In this document: positions 21,206 through 29,625 of the stretch, in pieces
Layout: each line of letters begins with the position of its first letter
Numbering within the stretch: position 1 is the stretch's first letter
From: Streptomyces hydrogenans
GTDB lineage: Bacteria > Actinomycetota > Actinomycetes > Streptomycetales > Streptomycetaceae
Length of the DNA: 64,000 nt
NCBI RefSeq assembly: GCF_014656075.1
Contig: NZ_BNBS01000004.1
Coordinates: 62,001 to 126,000 of the forward strand
Direction of reading: 5' to 3'
Made by a program: the position numbers and the translations under genes
The notes under the pieces: model-generated
What the model was told of the DNA's origin: nothing
What the model saw: the letters and a program-made list of their open reading frames with translations, nothing else
The model's database searches: none

Positions 21206-21210
21206 CGTGG

Positions 21211-22686
21211 TCAGCGCTGCAGCGTCAGCAGTCCCGGGCGGTAGGCCCACTGGCCGTAATCGCCGCCGGAGTTGGGATCACGGCCCTGGTAGAGGAACCG
21301 CAGGTTGCACGGGTCGATCGTGAAGGTCTGGTCGGCACCGGCGCGGATCAGCTCGCCGTGGCTGATGTCGTTGGTCCAGGTGGCTCCGCTGTTGGCCTTG
21401 CCGGCGAAGGGGTTGTTCTCGGTAGCGGCCTGCGGCGTCCACGAGCCGTTGAGGCTGGTGGCCGTGAACGAGCGGAAGTAGCGGTGCTCGCTCGCGCCCC
21501 GGGCCTCGACGATCATGAGGTACTGGTTCTGGTCCTTGACCTTGTAGACCTGGGGCGCCTCGAAGAGGTTCTTCTCCGTGTCGCTCATGATCGTCGTGTA
21601 CGACGAGCCGAAGCTGCCCGGGAAGTTCCCGATCGGCATGCTCGCCCGGTAGATCTTGCCGTTGTCACCGGCGAAGAACAGGTACATGTTCGTCCCGTCG
21701 CCGATGAGCGTCTGGTCGATGGGGCCCGTTCCCGAGCCGGCGATGCTTCCGGAGAAGAGCTCCTGCTCCGCCGACCAGCCGTTCGGGTTGGTGGGGTCGG
21801 TCGACGTCCGGTAGGAGAAGGCGGTCCTGCCCCACTGGTAGGCGAGCACCCAGATGTTCTTCGGCGCGAAGTAGAAGAGCGTGGGCGCGACGACGCCGTT
21901 CGACATGGTGTTCTGGCCGGTGGAGGCCATCTGCGACCAGTCGGTGAACGGGGTGAAGTTCATCGAGCCCCAGCCCACTCCCGTCCCCGTGGTGCCGTGG
22001 GTCGTCGCGTAGACGAGGTGCTTGCCGTTGTGGGGAGCGACGGTGAAGTCCTTCAGCGAGGCCCATCCGGCCTTGGGCTGCGCCAGCGCGCCCGTCGACG
22101 ACCAGCGGTACGTCAAAGGAAGGGCACAGGTGCCGGGGGTGCCGCCGGCGACCTTGACGAGCTGCCACTGCTGGTTGGCGCCGCCCCAGTCGTCGTACTG
22201 GACGACGTTCGCGTTGTCGGCGGTGGAGGCGCCCTGGACCTCGAGGGCCTTGCCGCTGTGGCGGGCGACGAGCCTGATGTGGCCGTCCGCGCTGTCGGCG
22301 AGCCGCCACTGCTGGTTGGTGCCGTTCGCATCGGTCCACTGGACGATCGCGGCGCCGTTGGCCGCGGAGCTGTTCTGGACGTCCAGGACCTTGCCGGAGT
22401 GGCGGGACTTGACGCGGTAGTAGCCGTCGCCGGAGGCGACGAACTGCCACTGCTGCTGGTTCTGGTCGTTCCTGGTCCACTGGGTGATGCGGGCGCCGTC
22501 GCCGGTGGCCAGGTTGTAGACGTCCAGTGCCTTGCCGCTGTTGCGGTTGACCAGCACGTACCAGGCGTTGGTGTCGACGGTCGCCGCGGCGGCGGGCGGG
22601 GCGGTGACGAGAGTGGCACCGAGCAGCAGGGACGCCAGGACCGCGAGGACGAGGCCCAGGATCAGCGGTGGATGACGACGTGTCAT
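21211..22686 (-). CDS. Secreted alpha-L-arabinofuranosidase, ricin-type CBM + GH62
   Basis: A 491-residue secreted protein: signal peptide with hydrophobic core ([19 protein letters not shown]), a three-repeat ricin-type trefoil at 40-178 (QQW and QWQ signatures), and GH62 at about 186-489 with VKDFTVAP-like (here LKDFTVAP), TGPIDQT and LFEAPQVY motifs. GH62 enzymes remove arabinofuranose from arabinoxylan. ATG 22686 has GGAG 8 bases upstream and overlaps the cupin-gene stop (ATGA). It is the last gene of the xylan operon. Its GH62 domain shares a near-identical tract with the GH10-GH62 enzyme. Confidence 0.93.
   Translation of the reverse strand: MTRRHPPLILGLVLAVLASLLLGATLVTAPPAAAATVDTNAWYVLVNRNSGKALDVYNLATGDGARITQWTRNDQNQQQWQFVASGDGYYRVKSRHSGKVLDVQNSSAANGAAIVQWTDANGTNQQWRLADSADGHIRLVARHSGKALEVQGASTADNANVVQYDDWGGANQQWQLVKVAGGTPGTCALPLTYRWSSTGALAQPKAGWASLKDFTVAPHNGKHLVYATTHGTTGTGVGWGSMNFTPFTDWSQMASTGQNTMSNGVVAPTLFYFAPKNIWVLAYQWGRTAFSYRTSTDPTNPNGWSAEQELFSGSIAGSGTGPIDQTLIGDGTNMYLFFAGDNGKIYRASMPIGNFPGSFGSSYTTIMSDTEKNLFEAPQVYKVKDQNQYLMIVEARGASEHRYFRSFTATSLNGSWTPQAATENNPFAGKANSGATWTNDISHGELIRAGADQTFTIDPCNLRFLYQGRDPNSGGDYGQWAYRPGLLTLQR
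21356..21699. repeat. Near-identical GH62 tract, copy B
   Basis: Partner of 16873-17216, same length and orientation relative to its gene, about 98 percent identical by eye. Confidence 0.85.
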
Positions 22687-23399
22687 CGGATTCGCTCCTT
22701 CAGGGGAGGGCGGTGGGGGTCTGCGGGGGCGGTGTAGGGGTGGAGACGGCCGCACATGCCGAAGAGCGGAACCTTCGGGCGGTCAAGCCGCGACACCGCG
22801 CCCTGGTCGAGGTGGGAGAGGTCTCCGGCCTTCAGCCGCTCCAGCTGACGGCCGGTTTCGTGGGCCGCCGCCAGCGCGCCGTCGCGCCAGCGGACGTCCC
22901 ACGCGTCCAGGAGTGCGCTTTTCAGCCGGTGGGCCGCGGCGTGGAACTCCCGCAGCCCTCCGTCGCGGCACAGGGCCAGGAAGCCCTCGAGCGCCAGGTC
23001 GCGGCGGCGGCGCGCCGCCGCGGCGTGGTCGCCGCTGAGGACGGCCGCCCTCCGGTAGGCGTCGAGATCGGCCAGCACGGGTGCGGGGAAGGTGAAGACG
23101 GCGTCGCCGGCCTCGGGCAGGCCGCTGTTCTGCATGAGGACCACGAGACGCAGGTCTCCGGCGTTGACGAGACGGTGGATCGTTCCCGGCGTGAACCCGA
23201 CGACGTCGCCGGGGCGCAGCGGCGTGTCGGCGAAACCGGAGGTGGTGAGGGTCTGGACGCTGCCCGCCCCGCCGATCACGACGTACGCCTCGGAGCAGAC
23301 GAGGTGCATGTGGGGGGTGCCACCGCACAGCCCGTCGGCGCCCTCCCACTCGTACACGGTCAGATCGGAGAGTCCCACGCCGCCGGGGAGCGGTGTCAC
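22683..23399 (-). CDS. Cupin-domain protein in the xylan operon
   Basis: This 238-residue protein starts at GTG 23399, overlapping the DUF6807 stop as GTGA. The first half is a cupin barrel ([19 protein letters not shown] contains the metal-type His-x-His and Glu; the second motif [11 protein letters not shown] follows). The second half is helical and Arg/Ala-rich (for example [18 protein letters not shown]), unlike simple cupins. No signal peptide is seen, so it is cytoplasmic. It lies between DUF6807 and GH62 with overlapping starts and stops on both sides. It may be a sugar isomerase, epimerase or ligand sensor; the function is not known. Confidence 0.75.
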   Translation of the reverse strand: MTPLPGGVGLSDLTVYEWEGADGLCGGTPHMHLVCSEAYVVIGGAGSVQTLTTSGFADTPLRPGDVVGFTPGTIHRLVNAGDLRLVVLMQNSGLPEAGDAVFTFPAPVLADLDAYRRAAVLSGDHAAAARRRRDLALEGFLALCRDGGLREFHAAAHRLKSALLDAWDVRWRDGALAAAHETGRQLERLKAGDLSHLDQGAVSRLDRPKVPLFGMCGRLHPYTAPADPHRPPLKERIR

Positions 23400-24256
23400 C
23401 ACGGGTGCTCCTCGACGTACCGGGTCAGGCGCGCGAGGTCCCACGCGCCGTCGGCCACGACGATCCGGTAGCGGCGCGCCAGGGTGTCGCCCGGGGCGAG
23501 GGGTAGCTCCTTGTCGAACGCCAGGGACGGATTGACCGCGGGGATGGGCTCGCTGCGGACGAACCACTGGCAGGGGTTGTCCGGGTCGTCCAGGAACAGC
23601 AGGGTGGAGGAGCGGTCGACCTCGTCGTGCGCGCCGACGAAGGCCAGCCAGTCACCCTGCTCGCCCATGCCGGGGCCGATCACGTCGCCGCTGGTGAAGG
23701 CGCGCGGACCACGCCAGAACAGGCCGGAGTATCCGGCGAGTTCCCTGCCCTGGGTGCCGGGGCTGCCGAACACGAGCTCGGCGTCGTGGACGTTGGTGAG
23801 CGCCGTGGTGACCTCCAGGGCCCAGGAGCCGTCCTCGACGTCGCACACCGTCAGGGTGCGGCGTTCGCCGATCCAGTGCTCCCCCGCCGCCGTGTGCCAG
23901 GCCAGGTCCTCGCTGATCACGGCGCGGCCCTGGCCCGTCTCGGCGGACAGGGTGAGGCTGCGCATCGTGCCGAGGTTGGGCAGGTCGACGTAGCCCCGGC
24001 CGCGCAGGTAGGTGCCGCCGCCCCAGAAGTTCTGGCCCGACACCCATGACGCCGTGAACTGGACGCCCTTGTGCCAGCGGTGGTCGTGCGGCCGGTATCC
24101 GGTGACCACGTCTCCGGCGAGCGTGCGTACCGGATGCAGATAGGGTTTCGGCGCCTCGAAGGGGTCCATGACCGGTCGGTGCACGTACCGGAAGAGCTCG
24201 GTGCCCCGCGCCCGTACGGTCAACGCGTCCTCGTCCCGCTGGAGTTCGAGCGTCAT
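23396..24256 (-). CDS. DUF6807 (PmoA-like) family protein
   Basis: A 286-residue protein starting MTLELQRDEDALTVRARGTE. YRPHDHRWHKGVQFTASWV and the acidic C-terminal half are typical of proteins often labelled PmoA or DUF6807; the name is historical and does not imply methane oxidation. No signal peptide is present. Start and stop overlap the neighbouring Gfo/Idh/MocA and cupin genes (ATGA and GTGA). The family commonly accompanies Gfo/Idh/MocA dehydrogenases in sugar clusters, which suggests a step in an oxidative sugar pathway. The reaction is unproven. Confidence 0.8.
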   Translation of the reverse strand: MTLELQRDEDALTVRARGTELFRYVHRPVMDPFEAPKPYLHPVRTLAGDVVTGYRPHDHRWHKGVQFTASWVSGQNFWGGGTYLRGRGYVDLPNLGTMRSLTLSAETGQGRAVISEDLAWHTAAGEHWIGERRTLTVCDVEDGSWALEVTTALTNVHDAELVFGSPGTQGRELAGYSGLFWRGPRAFTSGDVIGPGMGEQGDWLAFVGAHDEVDRSSTLLFLDDPDNPCQWFVRSEPIPAVNPSLAFDKELPLAPGDTLARRYRIVVADGAWDLARLTRYVEEHPW

Positions 24257-25299
24257 CGGAACGCCTCCGGGCGTCCTCCGTGGAGCGCGCCGTAGAACGG
24301 GTCGCTCGCGTCGATCTCGCCGCGCACGACCGGCCGGCCGGTGACCGCGGCCTTGTACAGGGCGGTGACCAGTTCCATGGTGGGCCTGCCGAGGTCGGGG
24401 CGGATCCCGGCCTCGTACCCGTCCAGGAACTCCGCGAGCTGGGCGGTGTGGGAGCTGGGCAGGTCGTCCGGCGGCTCCCACTTCACCCCGGGGTTCCTGC
24501 CGGTGAACGTCCAGTCCGCGTTGGAGTAGCCGTAGAGGTGCCGCAGTTCGACCGTGGCGTCGGCGAGGTCGAAGCGCAGGTAGCTCTCCTCGCGTGGGGA
24601 GAGGACGCTGTTGACGACCGTCGCGATGGCTCCGTTCTCGAAGCGGACCAGGGCCGTGGAGACGTCCTCCGTCTCGACGTCGCGGTCGAGCCGCCCGGCC
24701 ATGGCGCGTACCTCGGCCCACGGCCCGAGCACCGACAGCATCAGGTCCATCTGATGGATGCCGTGGCCGAGCGTCGGGCCGCCGCCCTCGCTCCGCCAGG
24801 TGCCCCGCCACGGCACGTCGTAGTAGGCGTCGTCGCGGTACCAGGTCGTGACGCACTGGGCGACCAGCGGGCGGCCCAGGGTCCCGGCGGCGATCAGCTC
24901 GCGCAGGTACCGGGCGCCGGAGCCGTACCGGTGCTGGAACACCGCGCCCGCGGCGGCCGTGCCCTCGGCGGCGCGGATCCGGTCGAGCTCGGCCAGCGAC
25001 AGCGCCACCGGCTTCTCGCACCAGACCCACGCCCCCGCGTTCAGGCAGGCCACGGCCTGTTCGGCGTGGAGGAAAGGAGGCGTGCACAGGTGCACGACGT
25101 CCGGGCGCTCCTCCCGGAGCATCGTGTGCAGGTCGGTGTGGACGGCGGGGATGCCGTGCTCGGCCGCGAAGGCCTCCGCGCGCACGGCGTCCACGTCGAC
25201 GGCGGCCACGATCTCGGCCCGGTGCGCCTGGACCCGAAGGGCGGGGACGTGGCAGATGCCCGCGATCCCGCCCGTCCCGACGATCGCCGTCCTGATCAT
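24253..25299 (-). CDS. Gfo/Idh/MocA-family NAD(P)-dependent oxidoreductase
   Basis: This 348-residue enzyme has an N-terminal Rossmann fold (MIRTAIVGTGGIAGICHVPA), the family motif WCEKPVAL containing the conserved Lys, and a GGGPTLGHGIHQMDLML segment with the His that usually joins the active site. Members oxidise sugar hydroxyls, often at C1, C2 or C3, with bound NAD(P). The ATG overlaps the GH10 stop (ATGA) and its own stop overlaps DUF6807. It is cytoplasmic. The substrate is presumably a xylose, arabinose or glucuronate derivative released from xylan; this is inference from context. Confidence 0.88.
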   Translation of the reverse strand: MIRTAIVGTGGIAGICHVPALRVQAHRAEIVAAVDVDAVRAEAFAAEHGIPAVHTDLHTMLREERPDVVHLCTPPFLHAEQAVACLNAGAWVWCEKPVALSLAELDRIRAAEGTAAAGAVFQHRYGSGARYLRELIAAGTLGRPLVAQCVTTWYRDDAYYDVPWRGTWRSEGGGPTLGHGIHQMDLMLSVLGPWAEVRAMAGRLDRDVETEDVSTALVRFENGAIATVVNSVLSPREESYLRFDLADATVELRHLYGYSNADWTFTGRNPGVKWEPPDDLPSSHTAQLAEFLDGYEAGIRPDLGRPTMELVTALYKAAVTGRPVVRGEIDASDPFYGALHGGRPEAFR

Positions 25300-26354
25300 C
25301 CGCCCAGCACCTTCCTGATGGCGTGGTAGGCGGGCTTGGGCTGAAGGTTCTCGTCGTAGGGCAGCGCGGCGCCCTCCTTCGGGAAGACCCCGGGAATCCA
25401 CGAGTACTTGTCCGTGTAGTCCCAGATGGTGACGCCGACGCACCTCTTGACGTCCAGACAGGCCTTGACGTAGTCGGCGTACCAGGTGGCCTGGGTGGCG
25501 AGCTTCGAAGGGGTCGCGGGGAGTTCCATCCGGATGTCGAGCTCGGTGACCGCGACGTCGACCCCGAGGTCGGCGAAGCGCTGGATGTTCTCCTTGATGC
25601 CGGCGGGGTAGCCGTACTGGAGCGCCAGGTGGCCCTGGAGGCCGAAGCCCTCGATCGGGACGCCGTCGGCCTTCAGCTGCTTGATGAGCTCGTAGTAGGC
25701 GTCGCTCTTGGCGTTGATGCCGTCGACGTTGTAGTCGTTGAGGTAGAGCTTGGCGTGCGGGTCGGCCTCGTGGGCCCAGCGGAGGGCGTCGGCGATGTAG
25801 CCGGGGCCGAGCGTCTTGTAGAAGACCGACTCGCGGTAGGTGCCGTCCTCGTTGAAGGCCTCGTTGACGACGTCCCAGTGGATCACCTTGCCCTTGTAGT
25901 GCCGTGCCACCGTCTGGATGTGCTTCTTGAGGACGGGGCGCAGTTCCTCGGCGGTCCAGGTGCGCTCGGTGAGCCAGGCGGGGAGCTGGCTGTGCCAGAC
26001 GAGCGTGTGGCCGCGGACCTTCTGGTGGTGATCCTTGGCGAAGGCCATGACCTCGTCGCCGGCGGTGAAGTCGAAGACGCCCGGTTCGGGTTCGGTGGCG
26101 TACCACTTCATGGCGTTGCCGGGGGTGGTCTGCCCGAACTCGCTGCCGAGGAGCTTCAGGTAGGCGGCGTCGGTGAACTCGGGGTTGTCGGTCGCCGAGC
26201 CGAAGTACTTGTGGTGCTTCTTGGCCAGCTCGCCGAGCGTGCGGGGGCGGGGCTCGGCGGTGGCGGGGGTGGCGGCGAGGCCGGCGGCGACGCAGACGGC
26301 CGCGGACAGGGCGATCAGGTGCCGGGACAGGGACCTGGGCTTGGGCATGGACAT
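25296..26354 (-). CDS. Secreted GH10 endo-beta-1,4-xylanase, single domain
   Basis: The 352-residue xylanase begins MSMPKPRSLSRHLIALSAAV, a signal peptide ending near ATPATA. The rest is a single GH10 barrel with acid/base Glu165 in WDVVNEAF and nucleophile Glu271 in VTELDI; no CBM is attached. GGAG is 7 bases from ATG 26354. It is preceded by GH30 with a 26-base gap and coupled to the oxidoreductase by an ATGA overlap. It differs clearly from the two other GH10 domains in the window, so it is not a recent copy. Confidence 0.94.
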   Translation of the reverse strand: MSMPKPRSLSRHLIALSAAVCVAAGLAATPATAEPRPRTLGELAKKHHKYFGSATDNPEFTDAAYLKLLGSEFGQTTPGNAMKWYATEPEPGVFDFTAGDEVMAFAKDHHQKVRGHTLVWHSQLPAWLTERTWTAEELRPVLKKHIQTVARHYKGKVIHWDVVNEAFNEDGTYRESVFYKTLGPGYIADALRWAHEADPHAKLYLNDYNVDGINAKSDAYYELIKQLKADGVPIEGFGLQGHLALQYGYPAGIKENIQRFADLGVDVAVTELDIRMELPATPSKLATQATWYADYVKACLDVKRCVGVTIWDYTDKYSWIPGVFPKEGAALPYDENLQPKPAYHAIRKVLGG

Positions 26355-26380
26355 GGGTGACTCCTCGGGTGAGGGAGGGC

Positions 26381-27778
26381 TCAGTCGAGAACGATCGTCG
26401 TGAGCGCGCGCGGGGCGAGCCTGGTCGTGAGGGTCGTGCCGCGGGTGGAGACCACGTCCGCCGGGGTGATCGAGCGGGTCCCGTCGGTCACGTAGGCGTC
26501 GGGCTGCCGGTCGTGCCCACCGCGAAGGGTGAACTCGGCGCTCTTCTCGGTGGTCGCGGTGTTGAGGATCTCGATGACTCGGCGGCCGTCGGTGTTGCGG
26601 AAGGCGGTGACGCTCAGGGCCGGGTCGGCGTTCGTGACCGGTACGCGGACGGCGCCGGGGCGGATGAAGCGGCTGAAGGCGGCCAGCGCCCAGTACCGCT
26701 TCGACACCCGGTAGTCGTCGCCGGGGTCGGCGAGCTGGATCAGCCCCCGGGTCGCGCCGAGGGACGCGCCGGTCCAGTAGACGTAGGCGTTGGCGTTGCC
26801 GACGGTCAGGGTGTTCTGGATGTCGGCGGCGACGGTGAGACCGTCGTAACCGCTGCCGTCGTCCCAGTTCTCGTTCCAGGTGGTGCCGTCCGGTGACCAT
26901 TCGGACATCCACACGTGCTTGCCGGTCGGCTGCGGGACCGTGGTCGCACCGCTGTAGCGGTGGCCGGTGATGGTCCGCACGGCCTTGTCGGCCTCCGGGT
27001 CCGCCTCGATCGCCTCGGTGAAGGCGACCTGCCGGTCCCAGCCCGCGGCGTCGCAGCAGACCAGTTCCGTCTTCAGTCCGGAGGTGCGGACGGTCGGTCC
27101 GAGCACCTTGAGGAAGTCGACGGCCTGCTGCGGGGTGAAGCGCATCGAGGCGTAGGTCGCCGTCCAGTCGGGTTCGTTGGTGAACCCCAGGTCGGTGATC
27201 CCGATGCCTTCCCGCTGGTAGAACTTGGCGTACTTCACGAGGTAGTTCGCGTAGGCCTGACGCCATGCGGGCAGGAGCTCGCCGCCGTCGTTCTCGCTGC
27301 CGTTGGTCTTCATGAAGGCCGGGGCGCTCCAGGCGTCGGCGTAGAACCTTTTGACGCCGTACGCCTTGGCCTCCTTGGCCAGCCAGACCTGACCGCCGTC
27401 CCAGCCGTCCCAGACGTACTCCGGGGTGGCGTCCGGCCCCCCGGGGTCGGTGGGCAGGATCGTCGGCATGTGGTCGTAGACCCGGTCGGTCGAGGATCCG
27501 ATGCCCAGGCGCAGGATCGACAGACCCGCGCCCTTCTCCTTGCTGAGCAGCAGGTCGAGGACCTCGCGCTGCTTGGCGGGGCCGAGGCCGCGGGCGCCGT
27601 GCAGCAGGTCGGCGCGCTGGAAGGCCATGGAGAAGCCGAATCCGTCGATGGGCTGGAGTTCGGCCCGGAAGTCGATGCCGAGGCGGGCGAGGTGGGCCGG
27701 GGGGCGCGCGGAGTCGGCAGCCGCCTGTGATGTGAGCGCTAACATTGTGGCGGCTGTCAGGGCGGTCAGGCGTTTCAC
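26381..27778 (-). CDS. Secreted GH30 glycoside hydrolase, probably xylan-active
   Basis: The 465-residue protein has a short signal peptide (about 1-21), a GH30 barrel with acid/base Glu202 in GFTNEPDW and nucleophile Glu293 in MSEWSPDG, and the C-terminal beta-side domain ending LAPRALTTIVLD. GH30 enzymes include glucuronoxylanases and xylobiohydrolases; the position in a xylan operon supports xylan, but the subfamily was not determined. The start is GTG 27778. Codon 13 is TTA, rare in Streptomyces and read by the bldA tRNA, which may tie translation to development. The same bases form an arabinose-type operator (27731-27744). Confidence 0.87.
   Translation of the reverse strand: MKRLTALTAATMLALTSQAAADSARPPAHLARLGIDFRAELQPIDGFGFSMAFQRADLLHGARGLGPAKQREVLDLLLSKEKGAGLSILRLGIGSSTDRVYDHMPTILPTDPGGPDATPEYVWDGWDGGQVWLAKEAKAYGVKRFYADAWSAPAFMKTNGSENDGGELLPAWRQAYANYLVKYAKFYQREGIGITDLGFTNEPDWTATYASMRFTPQQAVDFLKVLGPTVRTSGLKTELVCCDAAGWDRQVAFTEAIEADPEADKAVRTITGHRYSGATTVPQPTGKHVWMSEWSPDGTTWNENWDDGSGYDGLTVAADIQNTLTVGNANAYVYWTGASLGATRGLIQLADPGDDYRVSKRYWALAAFSRFIRPGAVRVPVTNADPALSVTAFRNTDGRRVIEILNTATTEKSAEFTLRGGHDRQPDAYVTDGTRSITPADVVSTRGTTLTTRLAPRALTTIVLD
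27731..27744. promoter_or_regulatory. LacI-type operator inside the GH30 coding sequence
   Basis: TGTGAGCGCTAACA is identical over 14 bases to the sites at 44374-44387 (araR/chvE) and 54669-54682 (ytfQ). It lies in codons 12-16 of GH30, where repressor binding could block elongation through the xylan operon. Confidence 0.65.
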
Positions 27779-27814
27779 AGAGTCTCCTCGGGGGTGGAGG
27801 TCACGCGGTACGGG

Positions 27815-28645
27815 TCAGCCCTTGGTCGCGCCGGCGGTGAGGCCGCCGATCAGCTGGCGCTCCGCGACGGCGTAGAAGGCGAGGGCGGGGACCATGGCGA
27901 GCACGATGTACGCGAGGACCAGCGCGAAGTCGGTCGAGTACTGGCCCTGGAACTGCTGGACGCCGACCGGGACCGTCTGCCACTTCGGGTCGTTGAACAC
28001 CAGCAGCGGCAGGAAGAAGTTGTTCCAGCTCGCGACGACCGCGAGCACGGAGACCGTGCCGAGCGCGGGGCGCGCCATCGGCAGCAGGATCTGCCAGAAG
28101 AAGCGGAACTTCCCGCAGCCGTCCATGGTGGCGGCCTCCTCGATCTCCGCCGGGATGGTCCGGAAGAAACCGCGCAGGATCACGATCGTCATGGGAAGAC
28201 CGAAAGCCGCCTGCGGGAGGATCACTCCGAGCGGATTGTCGAGCAGACCGAAGGTCCGCAGCATGAGGAAGAGCGGCAGGACGGCCACCGCGAACGGGAA
28301 CATCAGCCCGATGGTGAAGAGCGTATAGAACAACTCCCTTCCGCGGAAGGCATATCGCGCCAGAACGAAAGCCGCCATCGCGGAGGCCACCACGGTACAG
28401 ATCGTCGTACCGATCGCGATTCCCGCGCTGTTGGCGATCTGCCGCCAGAACATTCCGTCGCCGAGAATTCCGGTGTAATTGCCGATCTTCCAGTGCTCCG
28501 GAAGTCCGAAGGGGTTGTTCGTCAGCTCCGCCGTGCTCTTGAAACCGGATATCACCGCGTAGAGCAGGGGTACGGCGACGAACGCGGAGATCAGCCAGAC
28601 CACGGCGTGCAGCGACAGGCCGCGTACTGTCCGGCGGGCGTTCAT
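27815..28645 (-). CDS. bxlG: Carbohydrate ABC transporter permease (MalG/BxlG type)
   Basis: A 276-residue inner-membrane protein with six hydrophobic helices and the MalG-family cytoplasmic loop EEAATMDGCGKFRFFWQILL that contacts the ATPase. ATG 28645 overlaps the stop of the partner permease as ATGA. With the partner permease and the binding protein it would import xylo-oligosaccharides. No ATPase gene is present; in Streptomyces such importers usually share the MsiK ATPase encoded elsewhere. The symbol is by analogy with bxlEFGA loci. Confidence 0.85.
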   Translation of the reverse strand: MNARRTVRGLSLHAVVWLISAFVAVPLLYAVISGFKSTAELTNNPFGLPEHWKIGNYTGILGDGMFWRQIANSAGIAIGTTICTVVASAMAAFVLARYAFRGRELFYTLFTIGLMFPFAVAVLPLFLMLRTFGLLDNPLGVILPQAAFGLPMTIVILRGFFRTIPAEIEEAATMDGCGKFRFFWQILLPMARPALGTVSVLAVVASWNNFFLPLLVFNDPKWQTVPVGVQQFQGQYSTDFALVLAYIVLAMVPALAFYAVAERQLIGGLTAGATKG

Positions 28646-29625
28646 CGGCCACCTCCCGAGGTAACGGCCCCGGTCAGATCGCGGCGGAGCACATACCGCT
28701 GGTAGAAGAGGGAGAAAACGAGACTGATCATGAACAGCACGACGCTGATCGCGCTGGCGTAGCCGACCTGGTACCGCTTGAACCCGAACTGGAACATCGC
28801 GATGGCCATCGTCTCGGAGGAGTGGTTGGGCCCGCCGGCGGTCATGACCCAGACGAGGTCGAAGAGCTGGATGGACCCGATGATCGACAGGAACACGCTG
28901 ATCCGGATCGTCGGCCCGAGCAGCGGCAGCGTGATGTGCCGGAAGCGCTGCCAGGCACCGGCCCCGTCGATGGAGGCGGCTTCGAGGATCTCGGACGGGA
29001 TGCTCTGCAGCCCGGCGAGGAACAGCATCATGTGGAAGCCGAAGTACTTCCAGATCATGACGACGAACAGGGTCGGCATGACCGTCGAGGGATCGGCGAG
29101 CCACTTGCCCTGGAGGCCCTCCAGGCCGAAGAAGCCGGCGAGGTGGTCGGCCATGCCCGCGCCGGGCAGGAAGATCATCGTGAAGAGGACCGCCGTGACG
29201 ACCTCGGAGAGGATGTACGGCGCGAAGAACAGCATCCGGTACACGGCCCGGCCGCGGAGCTTCTGGTTGAGCAGGACCGCGGTGAACAGGGCGAACGGCA
29301 GCTGCACCAGGACCGACATGAGGATCAGGTACAGTCCGCGCCCCAGGTCGCCGAGGAAGACCTGGTCGTCGAAGAGCTTGGTGTAGTTCCCGAAGCCGAC
29401 GAAGTCGTCCATGGGGCCGATCCCGCCCCATTTGAAGAAGCCGGTCCAGACGGCGACGACGATCGGGGCGAGGACGAAGACGAGGAAGAGGACCAGGGCC
29501 GGTACGAGGAACCAGGCCACGGACGCCCAGGCCGCCCAACGACGGCAACCCGATGAGGACTTGGGCGGCGGGGGCGCGGCCTCCTCCGTCCGTTCCTCGG
29601 TCAGGGTGGACACGGAACTAGGCAC
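28642..29625 (-). CDS. bxlF: Carbohydrate ABC transporter permease (MalF/BxlF type)
   Basis: This 327-residue permease has six helices and the MalF-family loop EAASIDGAGAWQRFRHITLP. An Ala/Pro/Ser-rich cytoplasmic N-terminus precedes the first helix (ASVAWFLVPALVLFLVFVL). The start is probably GTG 29625, overlapping the binding-protein stop; GTG 29613 is an in-frame alternative. It is co-transcribed with the binding protein and the second permease. Confidence 0.85.
   Translation of the reverse strand: MPSSVSTLTEERTEEAAPPPPKSSSGCRRWAAWASVAWFLVPALVLFLVFVLAPIVVAVWTGFFKWGGIGPMDDFVGFGNYTKLFDDQVFLGDLGRGLYLILMSVLVQLPFALFTAVLLNQKLRGRAVYRMLFFAPYILSEVVTAVLFTMIFLPGAGMADHLAGFFGLEGLQGKWLADPSTVMPTLFVVMIWKYFGFHMMLFLAGLQSIPSEILEAASIDGAGAWQRFRHITLPLLGPTIRISVFLSIIGSIQLFDLVWVMTAGGPNHSSETMAIAMFQFGFKRYQVGYASAISVVLFMISLVFSLFYQRYVLRRDLTGAVTSGGGR

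Noticed and set aside
21021..21206. 61-residue minus-strand frame with one hydrophobic segment
   Set aside because: It contains the operon terminator hairpin within its first codons and has no ribosome-binding site.
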